From Candidatus Hydrothermus pacificus (GTDB taxonomy: Bacteria; Hydrothermota; Hydrothermia; Hydrothermales; Hydrothermaceae): a stretch of DNA of 40,453 bases. The stretch is from positions 47,199-87,651 of the forward strand of contig MTOH01000005.1 of NCBI GenBank assembly GCA_002011615.1, in the 5' to 3' direction. Shown piece after piece: positions 15,129-24,062 of this stretch (position 1 is its first letter; every line of letters starts with the position of its first letter). Below the pieces are notes generated by a model. That model did not search any database, was not told where the DNA came from, and worked only from the letters and a program-made list of their open reading frames with translations. The position numbers and the translations under genes are program-made.

Positions 15129-18100
15129 TTACCTGGTTATACCTTTAACAAAAAACCTTATTGATGGGTCTTTGTCTTTTTCAAAATATTTTAAAACCTG
15201 TAAATCACCTTTTTCTTTTAGATACTCTGCTAATAGTTTAAGTATTTCAAGCCTGAAATAGTTTTCTTTGTTCCTTTTTAAAAAAAACATACCTTCTTTT
15301 TTGGCTATTTCAATAAGTTCCGCAACTATTTCTTCTACATCAAATTCTCTTAAAATTTTCAGAACTTTCATCTGGATATCGTAGTTGAATTCGCCTTCAA
15401 ACTTTTTTTTCTTATCTATTATTTTTAAAAGTTGAGGTAAAAACAACTTTTCGGGCATTTCAGTTAAAGAACTCAAAAATTTATTAATTTCATTTTCATT
15501 TTTTCTGCTAACGCATTCCCCAAAATAATTTACAATTGCAGATGGCTCCTTTGAGACCATTAATTTAAAAACCTTTGTGCAAACATTTTTATTGTTGTTG
15601 TTTAAATAAAGGTTTAATAAACTTTTTGTCTCTACAGGGATTTGCTCTTTTTCTATAATTTCAAGTAATTGCACAAGGATTTCGGGGTTATTTACTTCAT
15701 TAATTATATAGCCTTTTGTTTCAAAGATTTTTTTCTTAAATATCTCCACGACAACAGGATGGTCTTTAATTCTCTCATTATATATCCCGATGAGTTTTTT
15801 AAACTCCTTTGTTCCTGTTTCTATCAAAATTTCCTTTAATTGTTCTCTTTTTGACTCTTCGAGACTTTCCATTATCTTAAATAATCTTTCCATATTGTTT
15901 ATCAGAATAAGAGGCTCTGTATTGATATAGGAGATTGCTTTTTCCGTGTCATAAACGAATAATTTACTCAGGTATTTGAAAATTCTATCCTTCAAAAGTC
16001 CCTTTATATCAGGTAATGCCTTTTCAAAATAAAAAGAAGCAATTTCTTCACATATGTATTTTTTCATGTTTTCGGGAATTTCATCGTATATTTTTTCAAG
16101 GGTGTGTATCGCCTTTTTTTGTTTCTGTAGAATATTGGAATAAAGTTCGATGAGAACTTCACCAATAATTTCTTTTACTTTTTCCTCATTATTAAGGTAT
16201 TTTTTAATTTTTTCTTCAGGAGATTCTCTTTTTCTTTCTTTTTCTACTGATTCTAATGATTGAGTTTCTGTTTTTGAATGTCTCATAGATACTTCTGTTT
16301 TTTTCACTTCCTTATCCTCACTTTCCAGGTCAAAGCGCTCGTATTCCAGGATCTCTCCATAATCAGAGCCTATGGCTATGTAGAGCCTTTCATTCACATA
16401 AATACCTTTAAGATTCATACTGTCAAGTGTGTCTTCTATACTTTTATCTTCTGCAATAAATTCCTTTAGCTTTTTTGTAAATAAGAGAAATTTCTTTAAA
16501 CTCTCTTTATCTACGTCCTCTGTTAATATTATGGATTCCAGTTTTGAGTCTTCCAGAAGGTCCTTAATTCTCTTTATATAGACTTTGTTTTCAGTCATCT
16601 CTATTTCATTAATTATTAATTTTCCTGCATGAATACCAATAATCAGGCTTTTCTGTATAAGCAATATTTTTTTTAATACATCATGGGTTTCTTTTACCTT
16701 CTGTTCAACAATAGACGAATTTTCAGGATATATTTTTACTGATTCAACCGCACCATAGAATCTTTTTAAAAATAAATCTATTACATTAAGAATTTCTTTT
16801 TTCAAAGGCGTGAATTTTATCTGTTCTTTTAATCTGCTCTTTCTTCTCAATTTCTTCAATCTTTTCAAATCAGGCAATTTCTGTATTCTCGCGAGAAAAG
16901 AATTTATCCTGTTTGCTATTCTTTTTGCCTGTTCAACCTCGCCTACTACATTATAGTGTTTTGCGATTTCTGCAAAATTTAGAAACTGAGGATGAATACG
17001 GGAATTCTCAAGAGTTTTTGCCATCCTTAAATGTAACTTTTTCCTTGTTTTTTCGTCAATACCATTGTATATCATATCTTTTACCATTGAGTTTTTAAAA
17101 TAGTATATATCTTCAGATATCTTTGATATAAAGTGTTTCTGAACTAATTTATCCGCTATTTCATTTAATCTGCCACGATTTATGCCAGTATAATCAGCTG
17201 CTGTATATATGTCAAAATATCTTTCCCCTATGGAAAAGGAGTAAAGGAATATTTTTGATTCTCTGTCAAGACCTTTTATTCTTTCTCTTGTCATTTCAAA
17301 TAAAGTGGGCTTAAGTGTCAAAATTTCATTCAGGTTGGTCAGTCTGTATTCTCCGTTTAATAATCTTATATATTCTTTTTCTATAAGATATCTTATGATT
17401 TCCTCTATTAAAAAAGGATTTTTATTTGAGGTTTCTATGACCCAGTTAAAGAAATCTTCAGGAGGCGTAAACCCAGGTAAAATATGTTCAATATAGCTTT
17501 TTATAAGTTCCTCAGAAATCCCTGAAACAGAGATAAGAAAACTTTCATCTATTAAACCAGAGTCCAGAGATTGTATGTCTGAAACACAGAGGAAAAATAA
17601 AGAATGTTCTCTGTTTAACTCAATGAATTCAGAAGAATATCTATCAAGGTTTTCTGCATCATCTATTAAAAAGCTGACTTTGAAAGTGCGAATGAATTTT
17701 TCCAGGAAATCAAACATCTCTTCTACATCTATCTCTTTACTTTTAATATCCCCATAGGGAGTAAAATATTCCAGATAATCCTTGAAATTTTTGCTTTCCA
17801 TCATTTCTGCTCTTTCTTCATCCATCCATAAATTTATCCCTCTTAAAATGGAGTTAAAAGGCAAGGTTTTATCATTTTTATTGGTAAAACAGATTATATT
17901 AAAAAATTCCTTTTCCTGGCATTTTCTTTCGGCATATTTCAGGAGTCTTGTTTTACCTGCTCCATTTTGGCCTGATATTATAAAGATCCCTTTGCCTCTC
18001 TCAACTCCTGTATCAATTATCTCTTTTTCTTCATCAAGGTTAATAATTTCCTTGGGGCTGAGAGTGCCTTTTAGAAGCTTTTCTTTTTCAATCTTATGAG

Positions 18101-18623
18101 CAATACTTCTGTAGATTATAAAATTATTTTTTCCTCCCCTTTTTACATAGTAAAGCCCTTCATCTGCTTTATTTAAAAGGTCTTCAACAGAGTTTGCATC
18201 TTCAGGAAAAAAAGAAATCCCACAGCTTATAGAAATTTTAATCTCTTTATCATTCTCTTTCATTTCTATTTTTGAAATATTTCCAAACATTTCCTTCAGT
18301 TTCTTTACGGCTTCTTCCTTATCTACATCTATTATTGCAACTGCGAATTCGTCCCCTGCGTATCTTATAGGAAATTCATTTTGTTCTTTGAAAAGCTTTT
18401 TTAAGCTTTCCCCTACTTTTTTTAGAGCTTTATCTCCTGTCCTGTGACCATAATGATCATTTATCTTTTTAAAATCATCAACATCAAATATAGAGAAAAC
18501 ACAACTTTTACAATGTTTGAGAAGTTCCGGTAAAATTCTTTCAAAAAATCTTCTATTAAAAATTCCTGTTAATTCATCTATAAATAAAACATCCTTTTCT
18601 ACTTTTTCTTTTAAATTAATCAT
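15129..18623 (-). CDS. GGDEF (diguanylate cyclase) - STAND ATPase - helical repeat fusion protein
   Basis: The 1164-aa protein combines signalling modules. Residues 10-170 form a GGDEF domain with DELTGIFNRR, FDVDDFKKINDHYGH and the active-site variant AGDEF (89-93), compatible with c-di-GMP synthesis; no RxxD inhibitory site precedes it. Residues 205-580 resemble an AAA_16/STAND ATPase with Walker A GQNGAGKT (218-225), Walker B VSFLIDDAE (316-324) and a winged-helix-like region near 440-510. Residues 615-750 contain a module starting VESVKIYPENSSIVEQ, of a kind I associate with HEAT-repeat signalling proteins. The C-terminal ~350 residues are helical, HEAT-like. It has no transmembrane segment or classical sensor domain. 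It has its own consensus promoter and leads a two-gene unit. Confidence 0.85.
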   Translation of the reverse strand: MINLKEKVEKDVLFIDELTGIFNRRFFERILPELLKHCKSCVFSIFDVDDFKKINDHYGHRTGDKALKKVGESLKKLFKEQNEFPIRYAGDEFAVAIIDVDKEEAVKKLKEMFGNISKIEMKENDKEIKISISCGISFFPEDANSVEDLLNKADEGLYYVKRGGKNNFIIYRSIAHKIEKEKLLKGTLSPKEIINLDEEKEIIDTGVERGKGIFIISGQNGAGKTRLLKYAERKCQEKEFFNIICFTNKNDKTLPFNSILRGINLWMDEERAEMMESKNFKDYLEYFTPYGDIKSKEIDVEEMFDFLEKFIRTFKVSFLIDDAENLDRYSSEFIELNREHSLFFLCVSDIQSLDSGLIDESFLISVSGISEELIKSYIEHILPGFTPPEDFFNWVIETSNKNPFLIEEIIRYLIEKEYIRLLNGEYRLTNLNEILTLKPTLFEMTRERIKGLDRESKIFLYSFSIGERYFDIYTAADYTGINRGRLNEIADKLVQKHFISKISEDIYYFKNSMVKDMIYNGIDEKTRKKLHLRMAKTLENSRIHPQFLNFAEIAKHYNVVGEVEQAKRIANRINSFLARIQKLPDLKRLKKLRRKSRLKEQIKFTPLKKEILNVIDLFLKRFYGAVESVKIYPENSSIVEQKVKETHDVLKKILLIQKSLIIGIHAGKLIINEIEMTENKVYIKRIKDLLEDSKLESIILTEDVDKESLKKFLLFTKKLKEFIAEDKSIEDTLDSMNLKGIYVNERLYIAIGSDYGEILEYERFDLESEDKEVKKTEVSMRHSKTETQSLESVEKERKRESPEEKIKKYLNNEEKVKEIIGEVLIELYSNILQKQKKAIHTLEKIYDEIPENMKKYICEEIASFYFEKALPDIKGLLKDRIFKYLSKLFVYDTEKAISYINTEPLILINNMERLFKIMESLEESKREQLKEILIETGTKEFKKLIGIYNERIKDHPVVVEIFKKKIFETKGYIINEVNNPEILVQLLEIIEKEQIPVETKSLLNLYLNNNNKNVCTKVFKLMVSKEPSAIVNYFGECVSRKNENEINKFLSSLTEMPEKLFLPQLLKIIDKKKKFEGEFNYDIQMKVLKILREFDVEEIVAELIEIAKKEGMFFLKRNKENYFRLEILKLLAEYLKEKGDLQVLKYFEKDKDPSIRFFVKGITR

Positions 18624-18634
18624 TTTAAATCATA

Positions 18635-18663
18635 ATTATACACAAAATTGTCTTATATGTCAA
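18635..18663 (-). promoter_or_regulatory. Perfect-consensus sigma-70 promoter of the GGDEF-ATPase gene
   Basis: On the minus strand, TTGACA (18663-18658), a 17-bp spacer and TATAAT (18640-18635) give an exact consensus promoter. It sits 1 bp after the stop codon of the upstream CorC-like gene. The start codon at 18623 is 11 nt past the -10 box, leaving a leader of about 4-5 nt and no room for a Shine-Dalgarno site. The gene is therefore transcribed independently of fabH-fabD-corC. Confidence 0.8.
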
Positions 18664-18664
18664 T

Positions 18665-19867
18665 TTAATTCGTGTAAGAGGGAAGATGTATTTTGACCTT
18701 GCGAATCATTTTTGGGCTTCTTTCTAAAATTTCAAATCTGTAATTTCCATATTCTATTATTTCACCTTTTTCAGGAATCTTACCCGTCAGGTGGAGAAGA
18801 AAACCATTTAAAGTCTCAAAATCTCCCTCTGGAAATTCCATAAGGTGTCTTTCTATCAAATCATCTATTCTCATCCTTGCATCAACTATTATGTAATTTT
18901 CAGCCCTAACCTCCTCCATTTCTATTTCTCCCAGAAACTCAAGCATTATATCGTAAAGGGTCAAAAAACCACTGGTTCCACCAAATTCATCGACCACTGT
19001 TACAAAAGGCATATTCTCTTCTTTTATTTTGTTTACCAGGTCAATTATATTTGCATTTTCAGGGATTATTATAGGTTTTCTAATATATTTTGATATGTCT
19101 TCTTTCTTTTTAATTCTCTGAAGGTCTTTAACATGTAAAATTCCCAGAATCCTGTCCAATGATTCCTTGTAAACAGGAACCCTTGTAAGAGATGAATCCA
19201 GGAATTTCTCCATGAATTTTTTAAATTCCATATCCATTGAGAGTGCGAAAAGTTCAGTTCTTGACTTCATTACTTCCTTAACATTTTTATCAGAAATTTT
19301 CAGGAGAGACCTTAGTGCTCTGCCGAGTTCTACAGGAATTTCGCCTTCCCTCTCCTTTATCATACTCAACAGGAAAACTTCGTCCTTTAATTCTTTATGA
19401 ATTCTTCTTTCTGTCTTAAAAGGTCCGAGAATAAAAAGAGAAGAAATTTTCTCAAATAACCTGGTTACAGGAAAAAGGAATCTGGATAATATTGAAATCA
19501 CTTTATAAGTTTTCACAAAGAAAAACTCGGGATGAGTTTTAGAAGTCACCTTGGGAAAAATTTCTCCAAATAAAAGTATCAATACAAACGATAGAAGTCC
19601 ACCTATCTCTACTGCATATCCTTTCAGTACACCGCGATAGAAAAAGCTTGTTAATATAACAGCAATACCTACATTTACAAAATTGTTCGCAAATAATATA
19701 GTGGATAAAACCTTGGAAGGTTCGTATATGAACAGTTTTTGAAATCTATCTTCAGAAAGTTTTTCAATATCCCAGGGATTCAGACTTATAAATGCTGTTT
19801 CAAATCCGGAAAACAGAAAAGATAAACACAGTAAAAGGGGGAGTATAAAAATCTCAAAAGGTATCAC
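18665..19867 (-). CDS. CNNM/CorC-family transporter-like membrane protein (DUF21 - CBS - CorC_HlyC)
   Basis: The 400-aa protein has the standard order of the family. A DUF21 membrane domain covers about residues 1-165, with the FSGFETAFISLNPWDIEKL signature and LLFGEIFPKVTSKTHPE. A CBS pair covers about 195-320 (VKEVMKSRTELFALSMD, then TRVPVYKESLDRILGILHVKDL and FVTVVDEFGGTSGFLTLYDIMLEFLG). A small C-terminal CorC_HlyC domain covers about 335-395 (GDFETLNGFLLHLTGKIPEKGE). Family members are implicated in Mg2+ or Na+ homeostasis. Translation probably starts at GTG 19867, overlapping the fabD stop by 14 nt. It is the last gene of the fabH-fabD unit; no functional link with fatty acid synthesis is evident. 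Confidence 0.88.
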   Translation of the reverse strand: MIPFEIFILPLLLCLSFLFSGFETAFISLNPWDIEKLSEDRFQKLFIYEPSKVLSTILFANNFVNVGIAVILTSFFYRGVLKGYAVEIGGLLSFVLILLFGEIFPKVTSKTHPEFFFVKTYKVISILSRFLFPVTRLFEKISSLFILGPFKTERRIHKELKDEVFLLSMIKEREGEIPVELGRALRSLLKISDKNVKEVMKSRTELFALSMDMEFKKFMEKFLDSSLTRVPVYKESLDRILGILHVKDLQRIKKKEDISKYIRKPIIIPENANIIDLVNKIKEENMPFVTVVDEFGGTSGFLTLYDIMLEFLGEIEMEEVRAENYIIVDARMRIDDLIERHLMEFPEGDFETLNGFLLHLTGKIPEKGEIIEYGNYRFEILERSPKMIRKVKIHLPSYTN

Positions 19868-20765
19868 TTTCTGAGAAGAAAATTGTTTCTGAGCCTTTTA
19901 ATATCTGTTTTACGAGTTTTATAAGAACAGGTTTTGGACCTATTTCTACAAATAACTCTACTCCCTTCCTATCTGCAGTTTCAACACAATCAACAAATAA
20001 AACAGGAGAATTTAATTGTTTCTTGATATTTTCTTTAATAACATCAGGGTCTTTTTCCTCTTTTCCTGTAGCATTTTGAATTACAGGAAATTCGGGTGCA
20101 TTAAATTTTTTACTCTCTATGTATTCAGAAAATTCCTTTGCAGGGACATCCATTAATGGTGAGTGAAATGCCGCTGACACATTGAGAGGAATTATTTTCC
20201 CCTTTTTTAAACTCTTTAATTCTGTGCAGACTTGCTCTACTTCTTCCTTTTTCCCTGATATTACAATTTGAGAAGGAGAATTGTAATTGGCTATTACACA
20301 GAATTTAAGGTCTTTTTGCTCTATAATTTCTTCAACTGCTTTTTTATCAATACCTATGATTGCTGCCATGGTCCCGGGCATTCGGGTTCCAGCTTTATGC
20401 ATGAGTTCCCCTCTTTTCTTAACTATTTTCAAAGTATCTTCAAAAGATAAAACTCCTGCAGAATAGAGGGCTGTAAATTCTCCAAGACTGTGTCCAAAAG
20501 CACAAATTGGCTTTTCAGCAATCTTTTTCCTGAATATTTCAAAGAATCCTATACTCAAAGAGAGTATTGCAGGCTGTGCATAAACTGTTTTTGTTAACTC
20601 CTCAATAGGACCTTCAAAACATAGCTTCCTTAAGGGAATTTTCAGAATTTCCTCACATCTATTAAAGATATCCCTGAATTCTGGACTATTGTTATATATT
20701 TCCCTGCCCATTCCTACCCACTGGGAACCCTGACCGGTAAACATTAAGGCATATTTTTTTACCAT
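19854..20765 (-). CDS. fabD: Malonyl-CoA:ACP transacylase
   Basis: This enzyme moves malonyl groups from CoA to acyl carrier protein for fatty acid elongation. The 303-aa protein shows the N-terminal FTGQGSQWVGMG motif (9-20), the nucleophile serine Ser93 in GHSLGEFTALYSAG, and the conserved AFHSPLMDVPAKEF with the catalytic His. Length fits the family. The ATG at 20765 is preferred over an in-frame ATG 21 nt upstream because it gives the conserved short N-terminus (VKKYALMFTGQGSQ). With this start it overlaps the fabH stop by 7 nt, consistent with translational coupling. acpP, fabG and fabF are not in the window. Confidence 0.93.
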   Translation of the reverse strand: MVKKYALMFTGQGSQWVGMGREIYNNSPEFRDIFNRCEEILKIPLRKLCFEGPIEELTKTVYAQPAILSLSIGFFEIFRKKIAEKPICAFGHSLGEFTALYSAGVLSFEDTLKIVKKRGELMHKAGTRMPGTMAAIIGIDKKAVEEIIEQKDLKFCVIANYNSPSQIVISGKKEEVEQVCTELKSLKKGKIIPLNVSAAFHSPLMDVPAKEFSEYIESKKFNAPEFPVIQNATGKEEKDPDVIKENIKKQLNSPVLFVDCVETADRKGVELFVEIGPKPVLIKLVKQILKGSETIFFSESDTF

Positions 20766-21739
20766 CTTATAAGAATTGAGCCCCATGTAAAACCTGCTCC
20801 AAATGATGTCATCAGAACAAGCTGACCCTTTTTGACAAGTTTTCTGTCTAACATTTCTCTCAGTGCTATGGGGATTGATGCCGCGCTTGTGTTCCCGTAT
20901 TTATTTATATTCACATACACTTTATCCTTAGGTAAACCAAGTCTTTCTCTCAAAGCCTCAATTATTCTTATGTTTGCCTGATGGGGGACAAACCAATCTA
21001 TTTCCGATGATTTTATCTTTGCCTTTCTGATAACGTCTTCCACAGAGTTCTGCATTTTCAGAACAGCGTTTTTAAATACTTCTCTCCCTTTCATTTTTAT
21101 ATAGCAGAGCCTTTTGTCGAGAGCATTTTTTGAAAATGGCATTGCAATTCCTCCTGCAGGCATTATAAGTAAATCTCTCAGATTTCCATCTGCTCCCAGG
21201 TTCCATGATAAAATTCTTTTGTTAAAAGAGGTAGACCTTTTTAAAAGAGCAACTCCTGCACCGTCTCCGAATAAAACACAGGTAGTCCTGTCAAGCCAGT
21301 CAACATATCTTGAAAGAGTTTCTGCTCCTGCTAACAATACATATTCTATATCATCACTTCTTAGAAGTCCATCGGCAATTTTTAATCCGTAAAGGAACCC
21401 GGGGCAGGCTGCGGAAATATCAAAAGCAAAAGCCTTTCTGGCTCCTATTTTTGCCTGAAAACTGCATGCAGTAGAAGCAATCAAATTGTCAGGTGTTGCA
21501 GTGGCAAATACTATTGCGTCGATCTTTGATGGATTAAAAGAAATTTCTTCAAACAATTTCAGTGCAGCTTTTGCAGCGAGGTCGGATGTTGTCTCATTTT
21601 CATCAGCAATTCTTCGCTCTTTTATACCTGTTCTTTCAGTAATCCATTGATCAGATGTGTCAACTATCCTCTCAAGGTCATAGTTTGTGAGGACCTTTTT
21701 CGGAACATAACTGGAAATTCCAAGTATTTCAAAACTCAT
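20759..21739 (-). CDS. fabH: Beta-ketoacyl-ACP synthase III
   Basis: The 326-aa protein starts fatty acid synthesis by condensing an acyl-CoA (acetyl or branched) with malonyl-ACP. The catalytic triad is visible: Cys112 in DISAACPGFLYGL, His253 in VPHQANIRI and Asn283 in NKYGNTSAASIP. The N-terminal SYVPKKVLTNYDLERIVDTSD and ERTGIKERRIA motifs are typical. It is the first gene of the fabH-fabD-corC unit. The start at 21739 is supported by a promoter whose -10 box ends 8 nt before the ATG. No Shine-Dalgarno is visible. Confidence 0.95.
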   Translation of the reverse strand: MSFEILGISSYVPKKVLTNYDLERIVDTSDQWITERTGIKERRIADENETTSDLAAKAALKLFEEISFNPSKIDAIVFATATPDNLIASTACSFQAKIGARKAFAFDISAACPGFLYGLKIADGLLRSDDIEYVLLAGAETLSRYVDWLDRTTCVLFGDGAGVALLKRSTSFNKRILSWNLGADGNLRDLLIMPAGGIAMPFSKNALDKRLCYIKMKGREVFKNAVLKMQNSVEDVIRKAKIKSSEIDWFVPHQANIRIIEALRERLGLPKDKVYVNINKYGNTSAASIPIALREMLDRKLVKKGQLVLMTSFGAGFTWGSILIRW

Positions 21740-21747
21740 AGAAGTTA

Positions 21748-21777
21748 ATTATATTTTTAAAAGAGTTTAAAATTCAA
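21748..21777 (-). promoter_or_regulatory. Sigma-70-type promoter of fabH
   Basis: On the minus strand, TTGAAT (21777-21772), an 18-bp spacer and TATAAT (21753-21748) lie directly before fabH, whose ATG is at 21739. With 8 nt between the -10 box and the ATG, the transcript would be leaderless or nearly so. The tRNA promoter starts a few bases further on in the opposite direction. Confidence 0.65.
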
Positions 21778-21784
21778 ATATCCA

Positions 21785-21813
21785 TTGAAAAAAATAACTG
21801 CATACAGTATAAT
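21785..21813 (+). promoter_or_regulatory. Sigma-70-type promoter of the tRNA-His/tRNA-Arg unit
   Basis: TTGAAA (21785-21790), a 17-bp spacer and TATAAT (21808-21813) lie 20 bp before the first tRNA base. The expected start is near 21820, giving a short 5' leader that RNase P would remove. It is placed back to back with the fabH promoter. Confidence 0.7.
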
Positions 21814-21833
21814 TATTAGACTAAAATATATAC

Positions 21834-21910
21834 GGTGGGCGTAGCTCAACTGGCAGAGCGCCAGACTGTGGCTCTGGTGGTTGGGGGTTCAAGTCCCCTC
21901 GCCCACCCCA
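21834..21910 (+). tRNA. tRNA-His (anticodon GTG)
   Basis: The cloverleaf folds fully. The acceptor is GTGGGCG with CGCCCAC, the D stem GCTC/GAGC, the anticodon stem CCAGA/TCTGG around loop CTGTGGC, and the T arm GGGGG-TTCAAGT-CCCCT. The extra G at position -1 (21834), opposite discriminator C73, is the identity element of tRNA-His and is encoded in the DNA. The 3' CCA (21908-21910) is also encoded. Confidence 0.95.
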
Positions 21911-21986
21911 GAATACTGTAAAAGAAAGATTCACAGACGTTTTATAAGGAAGAGTAGAGGATTTTTAGTGTGCGAGGCATACATTT

Positions 21987-22061
21987 GCCCCTGTAGCTCA
22001 ACTGGACAAGAGCGCTTGGCTTCGGACCAAGAGGCTGGGGGTTCAAATCCCTCCAGGGGCG
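21987..22061 (+). tRNA. tRNA-Arg (anticodon TCG)
   Basis: The acceptor stem is GCCCCTG/CAGGGGC, the D stem GCTC/GAGC, the anticodon stem CTTGG/CCAAG with loop CTTCGGA, and the T arm contains TTCAAAT. The discriminator is G and no CCA is encoded, unlike the neighbouring tRNA-His. It would read CGN arginine codons, which are rare in the genes around it (AGA/AGG dominate). It lies 76 bp after tRNA-His and is probably on the same transcript. Confidence 0.93.
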
Positions 22062-22078
22062 TTTACATTTTGAATACA

Positions 22079-22092
22079 CAGAGAATTCTCTG
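22079..22092. terminator. Possible bidirectional hairpin between tRNA-Arg and the convergent operon end
   Basis: CAGAGAATTCTCTG is a perfect 14-bp palindrome that can form a 5-bp stem with an AATT loop on either strand. It lies between the tRNA-Arg end and the stop of the convergent phosphodiesterase gene (22096). There is no strong T tract on either side, so intrinsic termination is only a possibility. Confidence 0.3.
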
Positions 22093-22095
22093 ATA

Positions 22096-23442
22096 TCAGG
22101 TTTCACTCTGAAGAATATCTTTTAAAATGCTGTAAATATCGTATATTTTTAAGTCTTCTCTTCCTTTTTTCTGCGAATCTGGATAATAAATTAAGTAAAT
22201 TCCCTCCATTGAATGATTTGCATCATCAGGTCCTGTGTCATTTTCAAAGGTGTAAAGCTCTTTAATACCCACACTTCCTATGCTTCTCCATTTTAAATCA
22301 CCGAATATTATTATTAAATCGGGAGGGTAGCCTTTTATGTCAGGATAGAGCTCTTCAGGATAGTATGCAATTGTGTTTATCCTGTTCCCCTTTTCATCAG
22401 GTATTTTCTCAATTGCTTCTTTGATCTCTCTTCTCACCTTTTTATAGTCTTTATTGTCAATAACCCCTTCTTTTTCCCTGCCTTTAACATTCAAGAACAG
22501 TCTTCCATAATATCCACCTTCTCCCCATGCGACTGTCTTTGTCCAGTCAATGTTGTCCACTTCAAGTCTTTGTATTTTACCTGGATAATTTTTTAATTTT
22601 AAAAATCCATTTTGAATGAGCCACTCGTTTAAAGCAATACCCCCGTCCATTCCCTTTGCACCGTGGTCAGAAACTATTAAAATGTAAGCGTCATCAGGAA
22701 CAATTTCTAAAAGCTCACCTATTTTTTCATCCAGATATATATAATAGCGTTTTATCTCATTTTCATACTTATTCCCCTTCTCATATTTCCTGTGATTTTT
22801 ATCAAAAAATTTCCAGAATCCGTGATGTATTCTGTCAGGACCCATTTCAACAAAAAAGAAAAGGTCCCATTCCTTATTTTTAATCAGATACTTAACTATA
22901 TCAAATCTCTGCTCGGTCATCTTGTAGATTTCTTTTAAAAGCCAATCCTTATCCTCGGTTCTGAATTTTCTTACATCAAATACATATTCCCCGAATTTTT
23001 TTTCTATTTCATTCTTTAACTCTGCAGGATAGGTGTATTGAGATTTTGAATCGGGTGTCAGAAAACAGGAAATTCTTATACCCCGTAAAGGTTTTGGCGG
23101 GTATGAAGGAGGTATCGCAAATGCAATTACATTAATCCCCTTTTTTGAAAGCTCCTCAAGTATGGTCTCCTCTCTTACAGAATAAGATGTTGTTATACCG
23201 AGAGAATAATCCTGATAGTCCTTTCTGTTTCTAAAACCATATATCCCGAGCTCTCCCGGTGATTTACCCGATATCATTGAAAGCCATGCAGGCACGGTAA
23301 TTGGTGGTATTATACTTTCAAGAATTCCGTATTGACTTTGTTCTTTTAATTTTTTAATATTTTTTAGATCATCCAGCCATTCTTCAAAAAATAAGTTAAA
23401 GGGAACACCATCAAGTCCTATTACGAACACCCTTTTTTTCAC
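22096..23442 (-). CDS. Alkaline phosphatase superfamily enzyme (type I phosphodiesterase / nucleotide pyrophosphatase-like)
   Basis: The 448-aa protein shows the two-metal site of the superfamily. Asp11 lies in VIGLDGVP and a Thr nucleophile (Thr49) in PPITVPAWLSMISG. Further metal ligands are in MGPDRIHHGFW and VSDHGAKGMDGG, with a final His in DANHSMEGIYLIY. Enzymes of this group cleave phosphomono- or diesters; the substrate cannot be assigned. There is no signal peptide, so it is predicted to be cytoplasmic. It starts at GTG 23442, overlapping the stop of the upstream membrane gene (GTGA), and is the last gene of the seven-gene operon. Confidence 0.85.
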   Translation of the reverse strand: MKKRVFVIGLDGVPFNLFFEEWLDDLKNIKKLKEQSQYGILESIIPPITVPAWLSMISGKSPGELGIYGFRNRKDYQDYSLGITTSYSVREETILEELSKKGINVIAFAIPPSYPPKPLRGIRISCFLTPDSKSQYTYPAELKNEIEKKFGEYVFDVRKFRTEDKDWLLKEIYKMTEQRFDIVKYLIKNKEWDLFFFVEMGPDRIHHGFWKFFDKNHRKYEKGNKYENEIKRYYIYLDEKIGELLEIVPDDAYILIVSDHGAKGMDGGIALNEWLIQNGFLKLKNYPGKIQRLEVDNIDWTKTVAWGEGGYYGRLFLNVKGREKEGVIDNKDYKKVRREIKEAIEKIPDEKGNRINTIAYYPEELYPDIKGYPPDLIIIFGDLKWRSIGSVGIKELYTFENDTGPDDANHSMEGIYLIYYPDSQKKGREDLKIYDIYSILKDILQSET

Positions 23443-24062
23443 TTCATAATCCCGAGCCAGTCTTTAAGCAAAAAGATCAATCTTCCAATTAAAAGCGAGA
23501 TTCTCGCCATTACTGTATACCCGAAGGATGCGCCAAATCCTATCATAAGAAAAATTATACCTATTCTTGATGAACCTCTTAAAGGACCTTTATGTTCAAG
23601 AGAAAAGAAAAAGTAAATTAGAACTGTTAAAACACCGAAAAATATGATTAGTGCATTTAAAAAGCCTGTTGAGAATGAGAAATGGGGGAGTATCGTATCC
23701 TGAACCTGAACCAGTATCCCTTCTTTAAATTGAGGAGAGAGGGCAAGTCCTGAGGCTGCTCCAAGCAAAAATCCTATTGGATATCTTATAACATAAGAAA
23801 ATTTGGGAATTAAAATGCCAAAATAGAGTAACCCGAGTAAAAATGGAATTATGTAAATAAACTGATGACCCTTAAAAATCGGTTCAATTACATAGGGATA
23901 TATTCCGTTATACCAGTAAATATTCACATAGTAACCTGCTGAAACTCCAACAAAAAGGTGCTCTGCAAACCTGTAAAGAGGATTGTCCTTGTATAAAAAA
24001 GAAAAGATTGCTATTGTTAAAAATGCAGCTACCCATATCCAGGGGTCCAGTGAGATATTCAT
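23439..24062 (-). CDS. Uncharacterised membrane protein of the EF-G-like operon (about six spans)
   Basis: I do not recognise this 207-aa protein. Hydrophobic segments appear at about 9-24, 34-50, 68-86, 92-108, 133-155 and 167-195, so it is almost entirely membrane-embedded. Polar and charged residues between spans include FLYKDNPLYRFAEH, an N-terminal loop motif likely to be conserved. It starts at ATG 24062 behind a good AAGGAGG site and overlaps the previous stop (ATGA). Its stop overlaps the phosphodiesterase start. The strict coupling on both sides suggests it is one subunit of a complex with the neighbouring membrane proteins. Confidence 0.75.
   Translation of the reverse strand: MNISLDPWIWVAAFLTIAIFSFLYKDNPLYRFAEHLFVGVSAGYYVNIYWYNGIYPYVIEPIFKGHQFIYIIPFLLGLLYFGILIPKFSYVIRYPIGFLLGAASGLALSPQFKEGILVQVQDTILPHFSFSTGFLNALIIFFGVLTVLIYFFFSLEHKGPLRGSSRIGIIFLMIGFGASFGYTVMARISLLIGRLIFLLKDWLGIMK

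Noticed and set aside
21881-22093. Open frame running across both tRNA genes
   Set aside because: It is made of the tRNA sequences and their spacer; the cloverleaf structures explain the region.
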